Source of the DNA: Sandaracinaceae bacterium
GTDB taxonomy: Bacteria > Myxococcota_A > Polyangia > Polyangiales > Houyiibacteriaceae
Assembly (NCBI GenBank): GCA_012514415.1
Contig: JAAZAH010000125.1
Coordinates: 1 to 5,700 of the forward strand
Direction of reading: 5' to 3'
DNA length: 5,700 bases
Under the pieces are notes generated by a model that was not told the DNA's origin, searched no databases, and worked only from the letters and a program-made list of their open reading frames with translations. Shown here in pieces: positions 1-5,512 of this stretch. The position numbers and the translations under genes are program-made. Each line of letters begins with the position of its first letter. Position 1 is the first letter of the stretch.

Positions 1-175
1 GCTCGCCGATCATTTTGAGCGCGCGGCTTGGCTCAACCCGGAGCCCGAGCGCTTTTGGACCGGCAATACAATCGAGCATGTCCGGCGCGTCTTCCCGATG
101 TATCCTCTGACGCTCCGCGGCCTCGGCGAGGCTGTTACCCATCTCGCCAAAGGGCGCGGCCCCGGCGGCGCCTAA
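1..175 (+). CDS. VWA-domain (CoxE-like) protein, C-terminal fragment
   Basis: The gene enters from the left edge. Its reading frame begins at base 2 and stops at TAA 173-175, so only the last 57 residues are visible. They contain an 'AAWLNPEPERFW' stretch followed about 20 residues later by 'FPMYPLTLRGL'. As I recall the family, a Trp-Leu-Asn-Pro segment, a Trp, and a Pro-Met-x-x-Leu-Thr segment near the end are typical of the C-terminus of CoxE-like von Willebrand factor A proteins (PF05762/COG3552 type). These often lie beside MoxR-type AAA+ ATPases and are thought to work with them in metallo-protein maturation. The metal-binding MIDAS motif would lie upstream and cannot be seen, so the assignment rests on the tail alone. 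hisS starts 48 bases downstream on the same strand, so co-transcription is possible but unproven. The rest of the gene and any MoxR neighbour are outside the window. Confidence 0.62.
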   Translation, partial: LADHFERAAWLNPEPERFWTGNTIEHVRRVFPMYPLTLRGLGEAVTHLAKGRGPGGA

Positions 176-223
176 TCGGCCGCTGAGCTAGCGCCCCGCT
201 GAACCGAGAATCAAGAGCATCCG

Positions 224-1495
224 ATGACGAAACTCCGCGCCGTGAAGGGCATGAACGATCTCCTCCCCGAAGAGCTCGGGAGATGGCGACGTCTAGAGAG
301 TATCTTTCGTGAGACCGCCGAGCGTTATGGCTTTGGTGAGATCCGCACTCCCCTCCTTGAGCCGACCGAGCTCTTTGTGCGTTCGATCGGTGAAGCGACC
401 GATATCGTCGAAAAGGAGATGTATACCTTCCACGATAAGGGCGAGAAGAACCTCACGCTTCGACCCGAAGGGACGGCCTCGTGTGCGCGCGCTTATCTCG
501 AACATACCGTCGGCGCCCGAGAGGCGATCACGCGCTGGTATTATCTCGGGCCCATGTTTCGGAGGGAGCGTCCGACGCGAGGACGTTACCGTCAGTTCCA
601 TCAGGCCGGTGTGGAGGTCTACGGTGATCCAGGCCCGTTCATCGACGCCGAGATCATCGATATGCTTGTGCGCTTCTTAAGCGAGCTTGGAATCGTCGAT
701 CTGCGCGTCCTTCTGAACTCGCTCGGCGATCAAGAGACGCGGCAAAACTATCGGGAGGCCTTAATCCGCTATCTCGAGCCTCATCGCGGCTCGCTCTCGG
801 CCGATAGTCAGCGCCGCCTCGAAACGAACCCTCTTCGCATCCTCGACTCAAAGGCGCCGGAAGATCAGGCGATTATCGAGGACGCGCCTTCAATCCTTGA
901 GCATCTGAGCGAAGAGGACCAAGCGCATTTTGATGGCGTGCGGCGAACGCTCGATCGCCTTGGCACCCCTTATGAGATCGAGCCGCGCCTTGTCCGCGGC
1001 CTTGATTATTATAGCCGCACCCTTTTTGAGGTGCAGGGGCGTGGGGGCGAGCTTGGCGCGCAGAACGCCCTCGCAGGCGGCGGCCGCTATGATGGTATGA
1101 TCGAGGAGCTTGGCGGGAAAGCGACCCCGGCCTTCGGTTTTGCGCTCGGCATCGAGCGTCTCCTCCTCGCGATGGGCGAAGCCGAGGATGAAAGTCGGCC
1201 GCGCGTGATGATCCTCGCGGCAAATGATGAAGCGCGCGTCGAGGCCGTCGCCCTCGCTCGAGAGCTCCGGGATGCGGGTTTCAATATTGAGACCGACCTC
1301 CGCGGCACCTCGCTCAAGAGCCAGCTTAGGCGTGCAGATCGATCGGGCGCCGCCCTCGCCTTCATCCTCGGTGACGATGAGCTTGCGCGCGGCGTGGTCC
1401 AGTGGAAGCGGCTCGAAGGCGAGGGAAGCGGGGAAAGCCCGCGCGAAGGCATTGCGAGCGTCGTCGCGGAGCTCCTTGGCCAAAAAGTGGGCTAA
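224..1495 (+). CDS. hisS: Histidyl-tRNA synthetase (class II)
   Basis: This enzyme charges tRNA-His with histidine using ATP in the cytoplasm and works as a homodimer. The 423-residue length is normal for bacterial HisRS. Visible motifs are an N-terminal 'VKGMNDLLP' (7-15), the motif 1 region around residues 37-55 with 'RTPLLEPTELF', and 'TLRPEGTAS' (78-86). Motif 2 is 'GPMFRRERPTRGRYRQFHQ' (109-127) with its ATP-contacting arginines. The two HisRS-specific signatures are 'LVRGLDYYSRTLFEV' (256-270) and 'AGGGRYDGM' (284-292). Motif 3 is 'AFGFALGIERLLL' (303-315). Residues from about 325 to the end form the alpha/beta anticodon-binding domain. The ATG at 224 is chosen because the protein begins at the canonical family N-terminus and AAGAG (213-217) sits six bases upstream. 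No catalytic residue appears missing. The gene is convergent with the AMIN-like gene, and nothing suggests horizontal transfer. Confidence 0.98.
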   Translation: MTKLRAVKGMNDLLPEELGRWRRLESIFRETAERYGFGEIRTPLLEPTELFVRSIGEATDIVEKEMYTFHDKGEKNLTLRPEGTASCARAYLEHTVGAREAITRWYYLGPMFRRERPTRGRYRQFHQAGVEVYGDPGPFIDAEIIDMLVRFLSELGIVDLRVLLNSLGDQETRQNYREALIRYLEPHRGSLSADSQRRLETNPLRILDSKAPEDQAIIEDAPSILEHLSEEDQAHFDGVRRTLDRLGTPYEIEPRLVRGLDYYSRTLFEVQGRGGELGAQNALAGGGRYDGMIEELGGKATPAFGFALGIERLLLAMGEAEDESRPRVMILAANDEARVEAVALARELRDAGFNIETDLRGTSLKSQLRRADRSGAALAFILGDDELARGVVQWKRLEGEGSGESPREGIASVVAELLGQKVG

Positions 1496-1592
1496 TCCCC
1501 GAGCGAAAGGCGTGCTGAGGAGCCGCCTCCCCCAAGCGCCGAGGGCCTCCTGCCGGGCAGCGCGCCCGTCCCGTATCTGGCGGATCGCCGTG
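1496..1592. other. Convergent intergenic gap, no clear terminator
   Basis: These 97 bases separate the stop of hisS from the stop of the minus-strand AMIN-like gene. The only compact inverted repeat I find is CGGGC/GCCCG (1554-1558 with 1564-1568), a 5-bp stem with a 5-base loop. Neither strand carries a T-run after it, so it is a poor candidate for an intrinsic terminator. I see no gene here. Confidence 0.5.
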
Positions 1593-2099
1593 TTATGGCG
1601 CGAGCGGCGGGAGCTCGACCAAGATGAAGAAATAACCGTCTTTGCCTTCGACGACGCGGGGCGAGATCGCGCCGATGTCTTTTCGCATCTGAAGGCGAAT
1701 CGCGACACCCTTTTTCTCTTGTTTCACGGTGACGCGGCTGAGGGGCGTCTCGAAATGCTCGGTCTCGAGCGGGAGACGATTGGTGCGGAGCGGGATCCGC
1801 GCCCCTTCGAGAAAGAGCTCAAAGCCGCCTTCGATTCGCCGAACGGTCGGCTCCATGCGGACCGCGGTCTGGACGAAGACACGGCTTCGGCCGCCATCGA
1901 GCATTTGAAAGCCGGGAAAGGTGATGTAGCGCCCTTGTCCGGCGCGAATGGCCCCGGGGGGAAGACTGTCGCCACCCGGGCGGACTCCTTCGTATTGAGT
2001 GCCTTCGGCGTCCGCGATAGGCGCGGGAACGAGCGCCGAAAGGATCGCCAAAAGAGCGCCAATAGAAAGAGAGGCGAGTCTTCGAGATGAGCCGCACAT
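1593..2099 (-). CDS. Exported AMIN-like domain protein
   Basis: This is a 168-residue protein with a clear signal peptide: Arg-Arg at 6-7, a hydrophobic core at about 9-25, and a plausible signal peptidase I site after 'IADA' (28-31). Cys2 lies before the hydrophobic core, so it is not a lipobox cysteine. After a short Gly/Pro linker (32-56), residues 57-165 look all-beta. They include 'YITFPGFQMLDGGRSRVFVQ' (58-77) and short alternating strands such as 'GFELFLEGARIPLR', 'SRVTVKQ', 'VAIRLQMR' and 'YFFILVELP'. This resembles AMIN domains, which bind cell-wall or envelope components and occur in AmiC-type amidases and PilQ secretins. Here the domain stands alone with no enzyme attached, so a periplasmic binding or adaptor role is inferred. 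The frame is open up to an ATG at 2228, but the extra 43 residues would put the signal peptide inside the protein. ATG 2099 is therefore chosen, and GTG 2105 is a possible in-frame alternative. The gene diverges from the kinase pair and may or may not be related to it. Confidence 0.72.
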   Translation of the reverse strand: MCGSSRRLASLSIGALLAILSALVPAPIADAEGTQYEGVRPGGDSLPPGAIRAGQGRYITFPGFQMLDGGRSRVFVQTAVRMEPTVRRIEGGFELFLEGARIPLRTNRLPLETEHFETPLSRVTVKQEKKGVAIRLQMRKDIGAISPRVVEGKDGYFFILVELPPLAP

Positions 2100-2102
2100 T
2101 TT

Positions 2103-2108
2103 CACCCC
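2103..2108 (-). promoter_or_regulatory. Putative RBS of the AMIN-like gene
   Basis: On the minus strand GGGGTG lies three bases before ATG 2099. The spacing is short and the match to the Shine-Dalgarno core is only partial. Together with the signal peptide it still supports this start over the far upstream ATG at 2228. The GTG within the site is itself in frame and could be the true start two codons earlier. Confidence 0.4.
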
Positions 2109-2119
2109 GACATGATAAA

Positions 2120-2158
2120 CCGGTCTCTGACCAAAAGAAAGAATTTGCGTGAGACCGG
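2120..2158. repeat. Inverted repeat CCGGTCTC-N23-GAGACCGG
   Basis: The two 8-base arms are perfect reverse complements: CCGGTCTC at 2120-2127 and GAGACCGG at 2151-2158. They are separated by 23 A-rich bases. With one bulged A at 2159, AAA (2117-2119) can also pair with TTT (2160-2162). Arm-to-arm spacing is 31 bp, close to three turns of DNA helix, which suits a dimeric or looping regulator. On the minus strand the repeat ends 20 bases before the ATG of the AMIN-like gene, so it could instead fold as a 5'-leader hairpin. The pairing is certain, but the function as an operator or RNA structure is inference. Confidence 0.6.
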
Positions 2159-2310
2159 ATTTTCCGCACCTCCACAAAGCGCGGCCACACGCGCGACCTT
2201 TCGAGCCCAAGTCTTTCACGCAGTGCATCGCTCGATCGCGCTGCTTTTATGAGAAATCGTCCCCGTCGCGGGAAAGCCCCTCAAAACCGCTCGAATCTGC
2301 CACAATGATC

Positions 2311-2327
2311 GCGCGGACGCTCCGCGC
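2311..2327. repeat. Small perfect hairpin, 7-bp stem, 3-base loop
   Basis: GCGCGGA (2311-2317) and TCCGCGC (2321-2327) pair perfectly around the loop CGC. No T-run follows on either strand, so it is unlikely to be an intrinsic terminator. In G+C-rich DNA such a stem can occur by chance. Its position in the middle of a long non-coding leader is the only reason to list it. Confidence 0.35.
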
Positions 2328-2493
2328 ATCCCGTACGCTTCAAAGAGCTCATGCGAAACGAGCGCATCGATTTCATTCCAAAGAGGCGGCCCACTCCGGA
2401 GGGCATGTGGTCGCGCTCTGTCGCCATGGAACGAGGGGCCCCCTCAATTCCATTTCGAGCACTGCGGCCATACGCTGATCGTATTGCGAAAGT

Positions 2494-2499
2494 GGAGGG
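2494..2499 (+). promoter_or_regulatory. RBS of the first kinase gene
   Basis: GGAGGG lies three bases before ATG 2503. It is the strongest Shine-Dalgarno match in the window and fixes the start of the first kinase, placing the first membrane helix at the very N-terminus. Confidence 0.75.
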
Positions 2500-2502
2500 T
2501 CG

Positions 2503-3936
2503 ATGAGGGCGTTCGAGACCATCATTCTCATCGCATTCGCGATTGTCTACGCGCATACGGCCGGCCTCTACCTCGTGGTCTTTTCGAGACGGCGCGTGGA
2601 GCCCGAGTTCAAATATTTCGGTTATCTCTGCGCCATCTTGGCGGTGCTCGCCTTCGGACGCGCGCTCCCACTGTCGAGCCTGCCCGGCGAGTTTCGCATC
2701 GCCGGGGCCACCGTGATGACCATCGGCCATTGCGCCATCATCCCGCCCTTCGTCGCCTTCTGCGCGACCCTTCAGGACAAACGCTCGCGGCTCTTCTTCG
2801 CGTCCATCGTCTACACGCTCATCGGTTACGGCTTCATCGCCGCTGGGGCCCATCTCGAATATGCGCCCGACGGAAGTGTCATTCGCCTGAGCAACTTCGC
2901 GACGTATTACGTGAGCGGGGGCGTCCTCTTGGCGCTCTATGTCCTTGTCGATCTTGCACGAAATAGATCAAACGACGTCGAGATTCAGCGCATTGTCTTT
3001 GCAGCGGCCCTCTGCATCCTCGCCCTTCTCTTCGACTCGATTATGGGCTCGCACGATCTCCACCGCGTGCAGCTTCTACCGCATGTCGGCATCTTCGCGC
3101 TCGGCTTTGTGCACTGGATGCTGCTCGAGCGATTCCGCGCGGCAACCGACACGCTTCGGGCACGACGTGAGGCGTATTCTGAGAGCCTCGAGGAACTGCT
3201 TCGGATTGAGCGTCAGCTTCAGGAGACCGAGCAACTGGCCGCCATCGGCGAGCTCTCCGCCGTGATCGCGCATGAGGTCCGCAACCCCCTCGCCGTCATC
3301 AAAAATATCAGCTCGGGCCTGAGGAGACAGTTCGATAAGCCCGAGACGCGCGCACGGCTCCTCGACATTCTCGATGAAGAAACCGAGCGCCTTCAGCATC
3401 TGGCATTTCAGCTCGAAACCTTTGCGACGCATAGCAAGCTGAACCCTTCACCCGTCGAGGTTCCGGCGCTCATCGACGCGGGCGTTCGACGCGCCCTCAA
3501 TGAAGTCGATGGGACGCCGGACGTCGATCTCGAGATCGTCGTCGAAGAAGGCGCCGAGGAATGCCTCGCGGATGCCATCCACCTCGAGACAGCGCTGATC
3601 TACCTCATTCGCAACGCGATCGACGCGCTCGGCGACGGTGAGGGGCGCACGGTGAAGATCATCGCTTCACGGAAGGACAACGGGCAATCGTTCTCGCTCG
3701 TCGTAAGCGATGATGGCGTCGGGATGGATGAGGAGACACTCGAAAAGGCGACGCAGCCGTTTTTTACGACCAAGCCGCGCGGTTCGGGGCTTGCGCTCAC
3801 GATCGTCGACCGGGTCGCGAAAAATCATCAGGGCTCGCTTCGCTTGGAGAGCGCGCCGCAGAAAGGAACGCGCGCGGAGCTGCTCATCCCGCAATTTATC
3901 GGCTATGAGGGCTCGCTCCTCGAGGACATGCCATGA
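2503..3936 (+). CDS. 7-TM sensor histidine kinase, catalytically intact
   Basis: This 477-residue inner-membrane kinase should autophosphorylate and pass phosphate to a response regulator. Hydrophobic segments near residues 4-26, 39-57, 67-90, 98-116, 134-151, 163-181 and 191-207 suggest seven membrane helices without a large periplasmic domain. The signal is therefore probably sensed in or at the membrane. A charged coiled coil (about 209-248) leads to the H box 'AVIAHEVRNPL', with His257 as phospho-acceptor. The ATPase domain has the N box 'LIRNAIDAL' (Asn371), G1 'DDGVG' (403-407), F box 'PFFTTK' (419-424) and G2 'GSGLAL' (427-432). The very short ATP lid ('TTKPRGSGLAL') is typical of NtrB/ZraS-like HPK4-type kinases, many of which partner with NtrC-family activators. 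Whether that holds here is unknown, since no response regulator is in the window. The gene overlaps the next by four bases (ATGA), so translational coupling is likely. The partner is a paralogue with the same layout. Confidence 0.93.
   Translation: MRAFETIILIAFAIVYAHTAGLYLVVFSRRRVEPEFKYFGYLCAILAVLAFGRALPLSSLPGEFRIAGATVMTIGHCAIIPPFVAFCATLQDKRSRLFFASIVYTLIGYGFIAAGAHLEYAPDGSVIRLSNFATYYVSGGVLLALYVLVDLARNRSNDVEIQRIVFAAALCILALLFDSIMGSHDLHRVQLLPHVGIFALGFVHWMLLERFRAATDTLRARREAYSESLEELLRIERQLQETEQLAAIGELSAVIAHEVRNPLAVIKNISSGLRRQFDKPETRARLLDILDEETERLQHLAFQLETFATHSKLNPSPVEVPALIDAGVRRALNEVDGTPDVDLEIVVEEGAEECLADAIHLETALIYLIRNAIDALGDGEGRTVKIIASRKDNGQSFSLVVSDDGVGMDEETLEKATQPFFTTKPRGSGLALTIVDRVAKNHQGSLRLESAPQKGTRAELLIPQFIGYEGSLLEDMP
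3922..3926 (+). promoter_or_regulatory. RBS of the second kinase gene
   Basis: GAGGA lies six bases before ATG 3933, inside the end of the preceding gene. It supports the 4-base ATGA overlap start and re-initiation by ribosomes finishing the first kinase. Confidence 0.6.
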
Positions 3937-5411
3937 GCTCGCTCTTCCCCACAATCTATCTCGGGACGGCAGCGGTCCAGTTCTTCACCTCCGTCACCTT
4001 TTTCATCTTGGCGAGGCGCTCGGTCCTCGCACGTGCGCAAGCAAGCTTCGGCTATGTCGCTTTTTTCCTCGGCCTATCGAGCGTTGTGCAATACCTCGAA
4101 TATCAAGCAGCCGACGCGTATCAGGCAGCCATCGCGCAGAGCTTTCTCGGCACGATGCACGTTCTCTCTCTCCTTGCGTTCATTCCATTTTGTCGCGCCT
4201 ACCTCGGAGGAGAGCCGCGGAAGGTCCGCTTCGTCCTTGCCTATTTGACGGGAGCGCTCGCGATCCTGCCCGTCCTTGCGGGTTACGCCTACGATCCGAG
4301 CCAGCCCATCCTCAGCGACTCACCCATCCTCGCCGGGCCCTATCGGCCCATCGTGAAGATGACGCCCATCGGGGTCGCCTCCGGTTTCGTGGGCTTCATC
4401 AGCTTGATGCTCGCCTTCAATCCGGGTGTCTTCAACATGCTCAAGCGCTCGGTCGGACGCGAGCTCCTCGCCGTGATGAGCATCACCATGAGCTCGTATT
4501 CGATCGATTTTGCGCATTATCTTCTCGAACTGCGAGCCATCCCCGTCGCGCCCATCGCTTGCGCCTTTTTCGCATTCGCAGGAAGCGCGCTCCTTCTCAA
4601 TCGCTACCTCGACGTCCGCTCCGAGCTCGAGCGCCAGACGTCGATTCTCCGCGTCCGCTATGAGCAGATCGCTCGCATCGAAACGGAGATCGACCGCAAG
4701 GAGCCGCTCGCCATCGTGGGTGAGATTTCAAGCTCCATCGCTCGCCAGATCATCGAGCCGTCGGTGCGCATCCGAGAGGCGAGCTTCGATCTCAAGCCCG
4801 CGCGCCTCAGCCCCGAAACCCGCGATGCCGCCATCGCACTTCTTGATCGCGAGGCCGATCGGCTCAACCGCATGATCTCGGACCTTCTCACCTATGCACG
4901 TCCCGTCGAGGTCCAACACGAGGCGGTCGACCTCGAAGCGCTTTTTCATACCGCGTACGAACAAGGCGTGGAGGATCCCGAAAATGCCCTCAGCCTCGAG
5001 CTCAAGCTCGCTCCGGACGCGATGGAGGTCGAAGCCGATCGCAAACTACTTCTCAAGGCAATCACGCTCTGCTTCGAGAACGCGGAGGATGCGCTCGGCT
5101 CAGACGATCGTGTCACCGTCACCTCAGCGCTCCTCAACGACGGCGTGCGCGATTATGTTCGCGTGAGTTTCTCGGATACCGGCCGATGGACGCGCGCGGT
5201 GATGGAGAATAACATCGAGCTCGTCACGCTCCCCGTCGAGCGCGATCGGATCACGCGCACGGCCGCCGACGATCGAGATGCGCTCGCCTTTGGCCTTATC
5301 GATAAGATCGTCTCCGCGCACGGCGGAAGGATCCGATTCAAAACCGAGGACGAGAGAGTGCATTGCCTCGTCGACCTCCCGCGGTATCGACCGGATTACC
5401 ATACGGATTGA
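3933..5411 (+). CDS. 7-TM histidine pseudokinase paralogue
   Basis: This 492-residue protein has the same plan as its upstream neighbour: about seven membrane helices (near 5-26, 38-57, 72-88, 99-118, 146-163, 178-197 and 204-222), a coiled coil (about 227-258), a DHp-like helix pair (about 259-330) and an ATPase-like domain (about 365-485). The DHp region aligns by eye without gaps: 'GEISSSIARQIIEP' against 'GELSAVIAHEVRNP' in the neighbour. This puts Arg271 where the phospho-acceptor His should be. The second DHp helix, 'RLNRMISDLLTYARPVE', is well kept. In the ATPase domain the N-box Asn383 ('CFENAEDAL') and the D-x-G start of G1 (415-417) remain. The second G1 glycine is Trp419, no 'PFFTTK' F box can be found, and the G2 glycines are replaced ('RDALAF', 448-453). 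It should not autophosphorylate and probably binds ATP poorly or not at all. The intact frame and coupled start argue against a decaying pseudogene. A regulatory or scaffold partner for the first kinase is the favoured inference. Confidence 0.88.
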   Translation: MSSLFPTIYLGTAAVQFFTSVTFFILARRSVLARAQASFGYVAFFLGLSSVVQYLEYQAADAYQAAIAQSFLGTMHVLSLLAFIPFCRAYLGGEPRKVRFVLAYLTGALAILPVLAGYAYDPSQPILSDSPILAGPYRPIVKMTPIGVASGFVGFISLMLAFNPGVFNMLKRSVGRELLAVMSITMSSYSIDFAHYLLELRAIPVAPIACAFFAFAGSALLLNRYLDVRSELERQTSILRVRYEQIARIETEIDRKEPLAIVGEISSSIARQIIEPSVRIREASFDLKPARLSPETRDAAIALLDREADRLNRMISDLLTYARPVEVQHEAVDLEALFHTAYEQGVEDPENALSLELKLAPDAMEVEADRKLLLKAITLCFENAEDALGSDDRVTVTSALLNDGVRDYVRVSFSDTGRWTRAVMENNIELVTLPVERDRITRTAADDRDALAFGLIDKIVSAHGGRIRFKTEDERVHCLVDLPRYRPDYHTD

Positions 5412-5512
5412 GCGGAGCGGTCGATTCGGCGGCGCTTCAATGACTGAGCCCCGCGAGCGAAGAACGCGCTGGCGGGGCTCAATCAAATCCAACAAAGGGC
5501 TCGGCCTACGGC
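5412..5512. other. Convergent gap after the kinase genes
   Basis: These 101 bases lie between the stop of the pseudokinase and the stop of the minus-strand gene. They hold the hairpin listed separately and a short GGCC-TAC-GGCC repeat at 5503-5513, which runs one base into the stop codon of the minus-strand gene. I see no gene here. Confidence 0.55.
5445..5481. terminator. Probable bidirectional terminator-like hairpin
   Basis: TGAGCCCCGC (5445-5454) pairs perfectly with GCGGGGCTCA (5472-5481). After one G-G mismatch, AGCG (5456-5459) pairs with CGCT (5467-5470), leaving the 7-base loop AAGAACG. The stem totals 14 bp, is G+C-rich and sits midway between two convergent genes, where a shared terminator is expected. 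Neither strand has a T-run after the stem (AATCAAATCC follows on the plus strand). It is thus not a classical intrinsic terminator and may act by stabilising 3' ends or together with Rho. Confidence 0.55.

Larger units (their letters stand above)
2100..2502. other. Divergent non-coding region with inverted repeats
   Basis: These 403 bases lie between the starts of the minus-strand AMIN-like gene and the plus-strand kinase genes, so they should hold both promoters. I see no protein I believe in: the open frames give basic, low-complexity translations with no domain signature. No convincing sigma-70 or sigma-54 promoter could be named by eye. Besides the large repeat at 2120-2158 there are small hairpins at 2262-2272 (CCCG-TCG-CGGG), 2311-2327 (7-bp stem), 2351-2367 (ATGCG/CGCAT) and 2433-2445 (GAGGG/CCCTC). 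The first 60 bases are noticeably more A/T-rich than the rest. The length and number of hairpins leave room for a leader RNA or small RNA, but nothing proves one. Confidence 0.6.

Noticed and set aside
890..1708. Long open frame on the minus strand across the end of hisS
   Set aside because: It lies antisense to the motif-rich hisS frame, is full of Arg/Ala/Ser typical of shadow frames in G+C-rich DNA, and shows no domain.
1224..2090. 288-codon open frame on the plus strand spanning the hisS end and the AMIN-like gene
   Set aside because: It crosses two genes that are better supported in other frames, and its translation is Arg/Ser/Ala-rich with no recognisable motif.
2110..2117. TATCAT on the minus strand as a -10 box for the AMIN-like gene
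   Set aside because: Transcription would begin at about the ribosome binding site, and no acceptable -35 box lies 16-18 bases upstream.
2100..2228. N-terminal extension of the AMIN-like protein to ATG 2228
   Set aside because: It would bury the signal peptide behind 43 residues and run through the inverted repeat. The start at 2099 gives a normal signal peptide.
2149..2478. 109-codon open frame on the plus strand in the divergent gap
   Set aside because: The translation is rich in Arg, His and Ser with no domain or hydrophobic pattern, and I see no convincing ribosome binding site before it.
2464..2490. Possible sigma-54 promoter ahead of the first kinase
   Set aside because: The required GG and GC dinucleotides are not ten bases apart, so the -24/-12 pattern fails.
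2281..2853. 190-codon open frame on the minus strand overlapping the start of the first kinase
   Set aside because: It lies antisense to the membrane region of a convincing kinase and has the charged composition of a reverse-strand shadow.
3710..4663. 317-codon open frame on the plus strand across the kinase junction
   Set aside because: It is out of frame with both kinases, extremely Arg-rich and without motifs. The ATGA-coupled kinase genes explain the region.
3933..5411. The second kinase as a degraded pseudogene
   Set aside because: The frame is intact over 492 codons, the start is coupled to the upstream gene, and the membrane and DHp helices are well kept. Selective loss of only the catalytic motifs fits a pseudokinase better.
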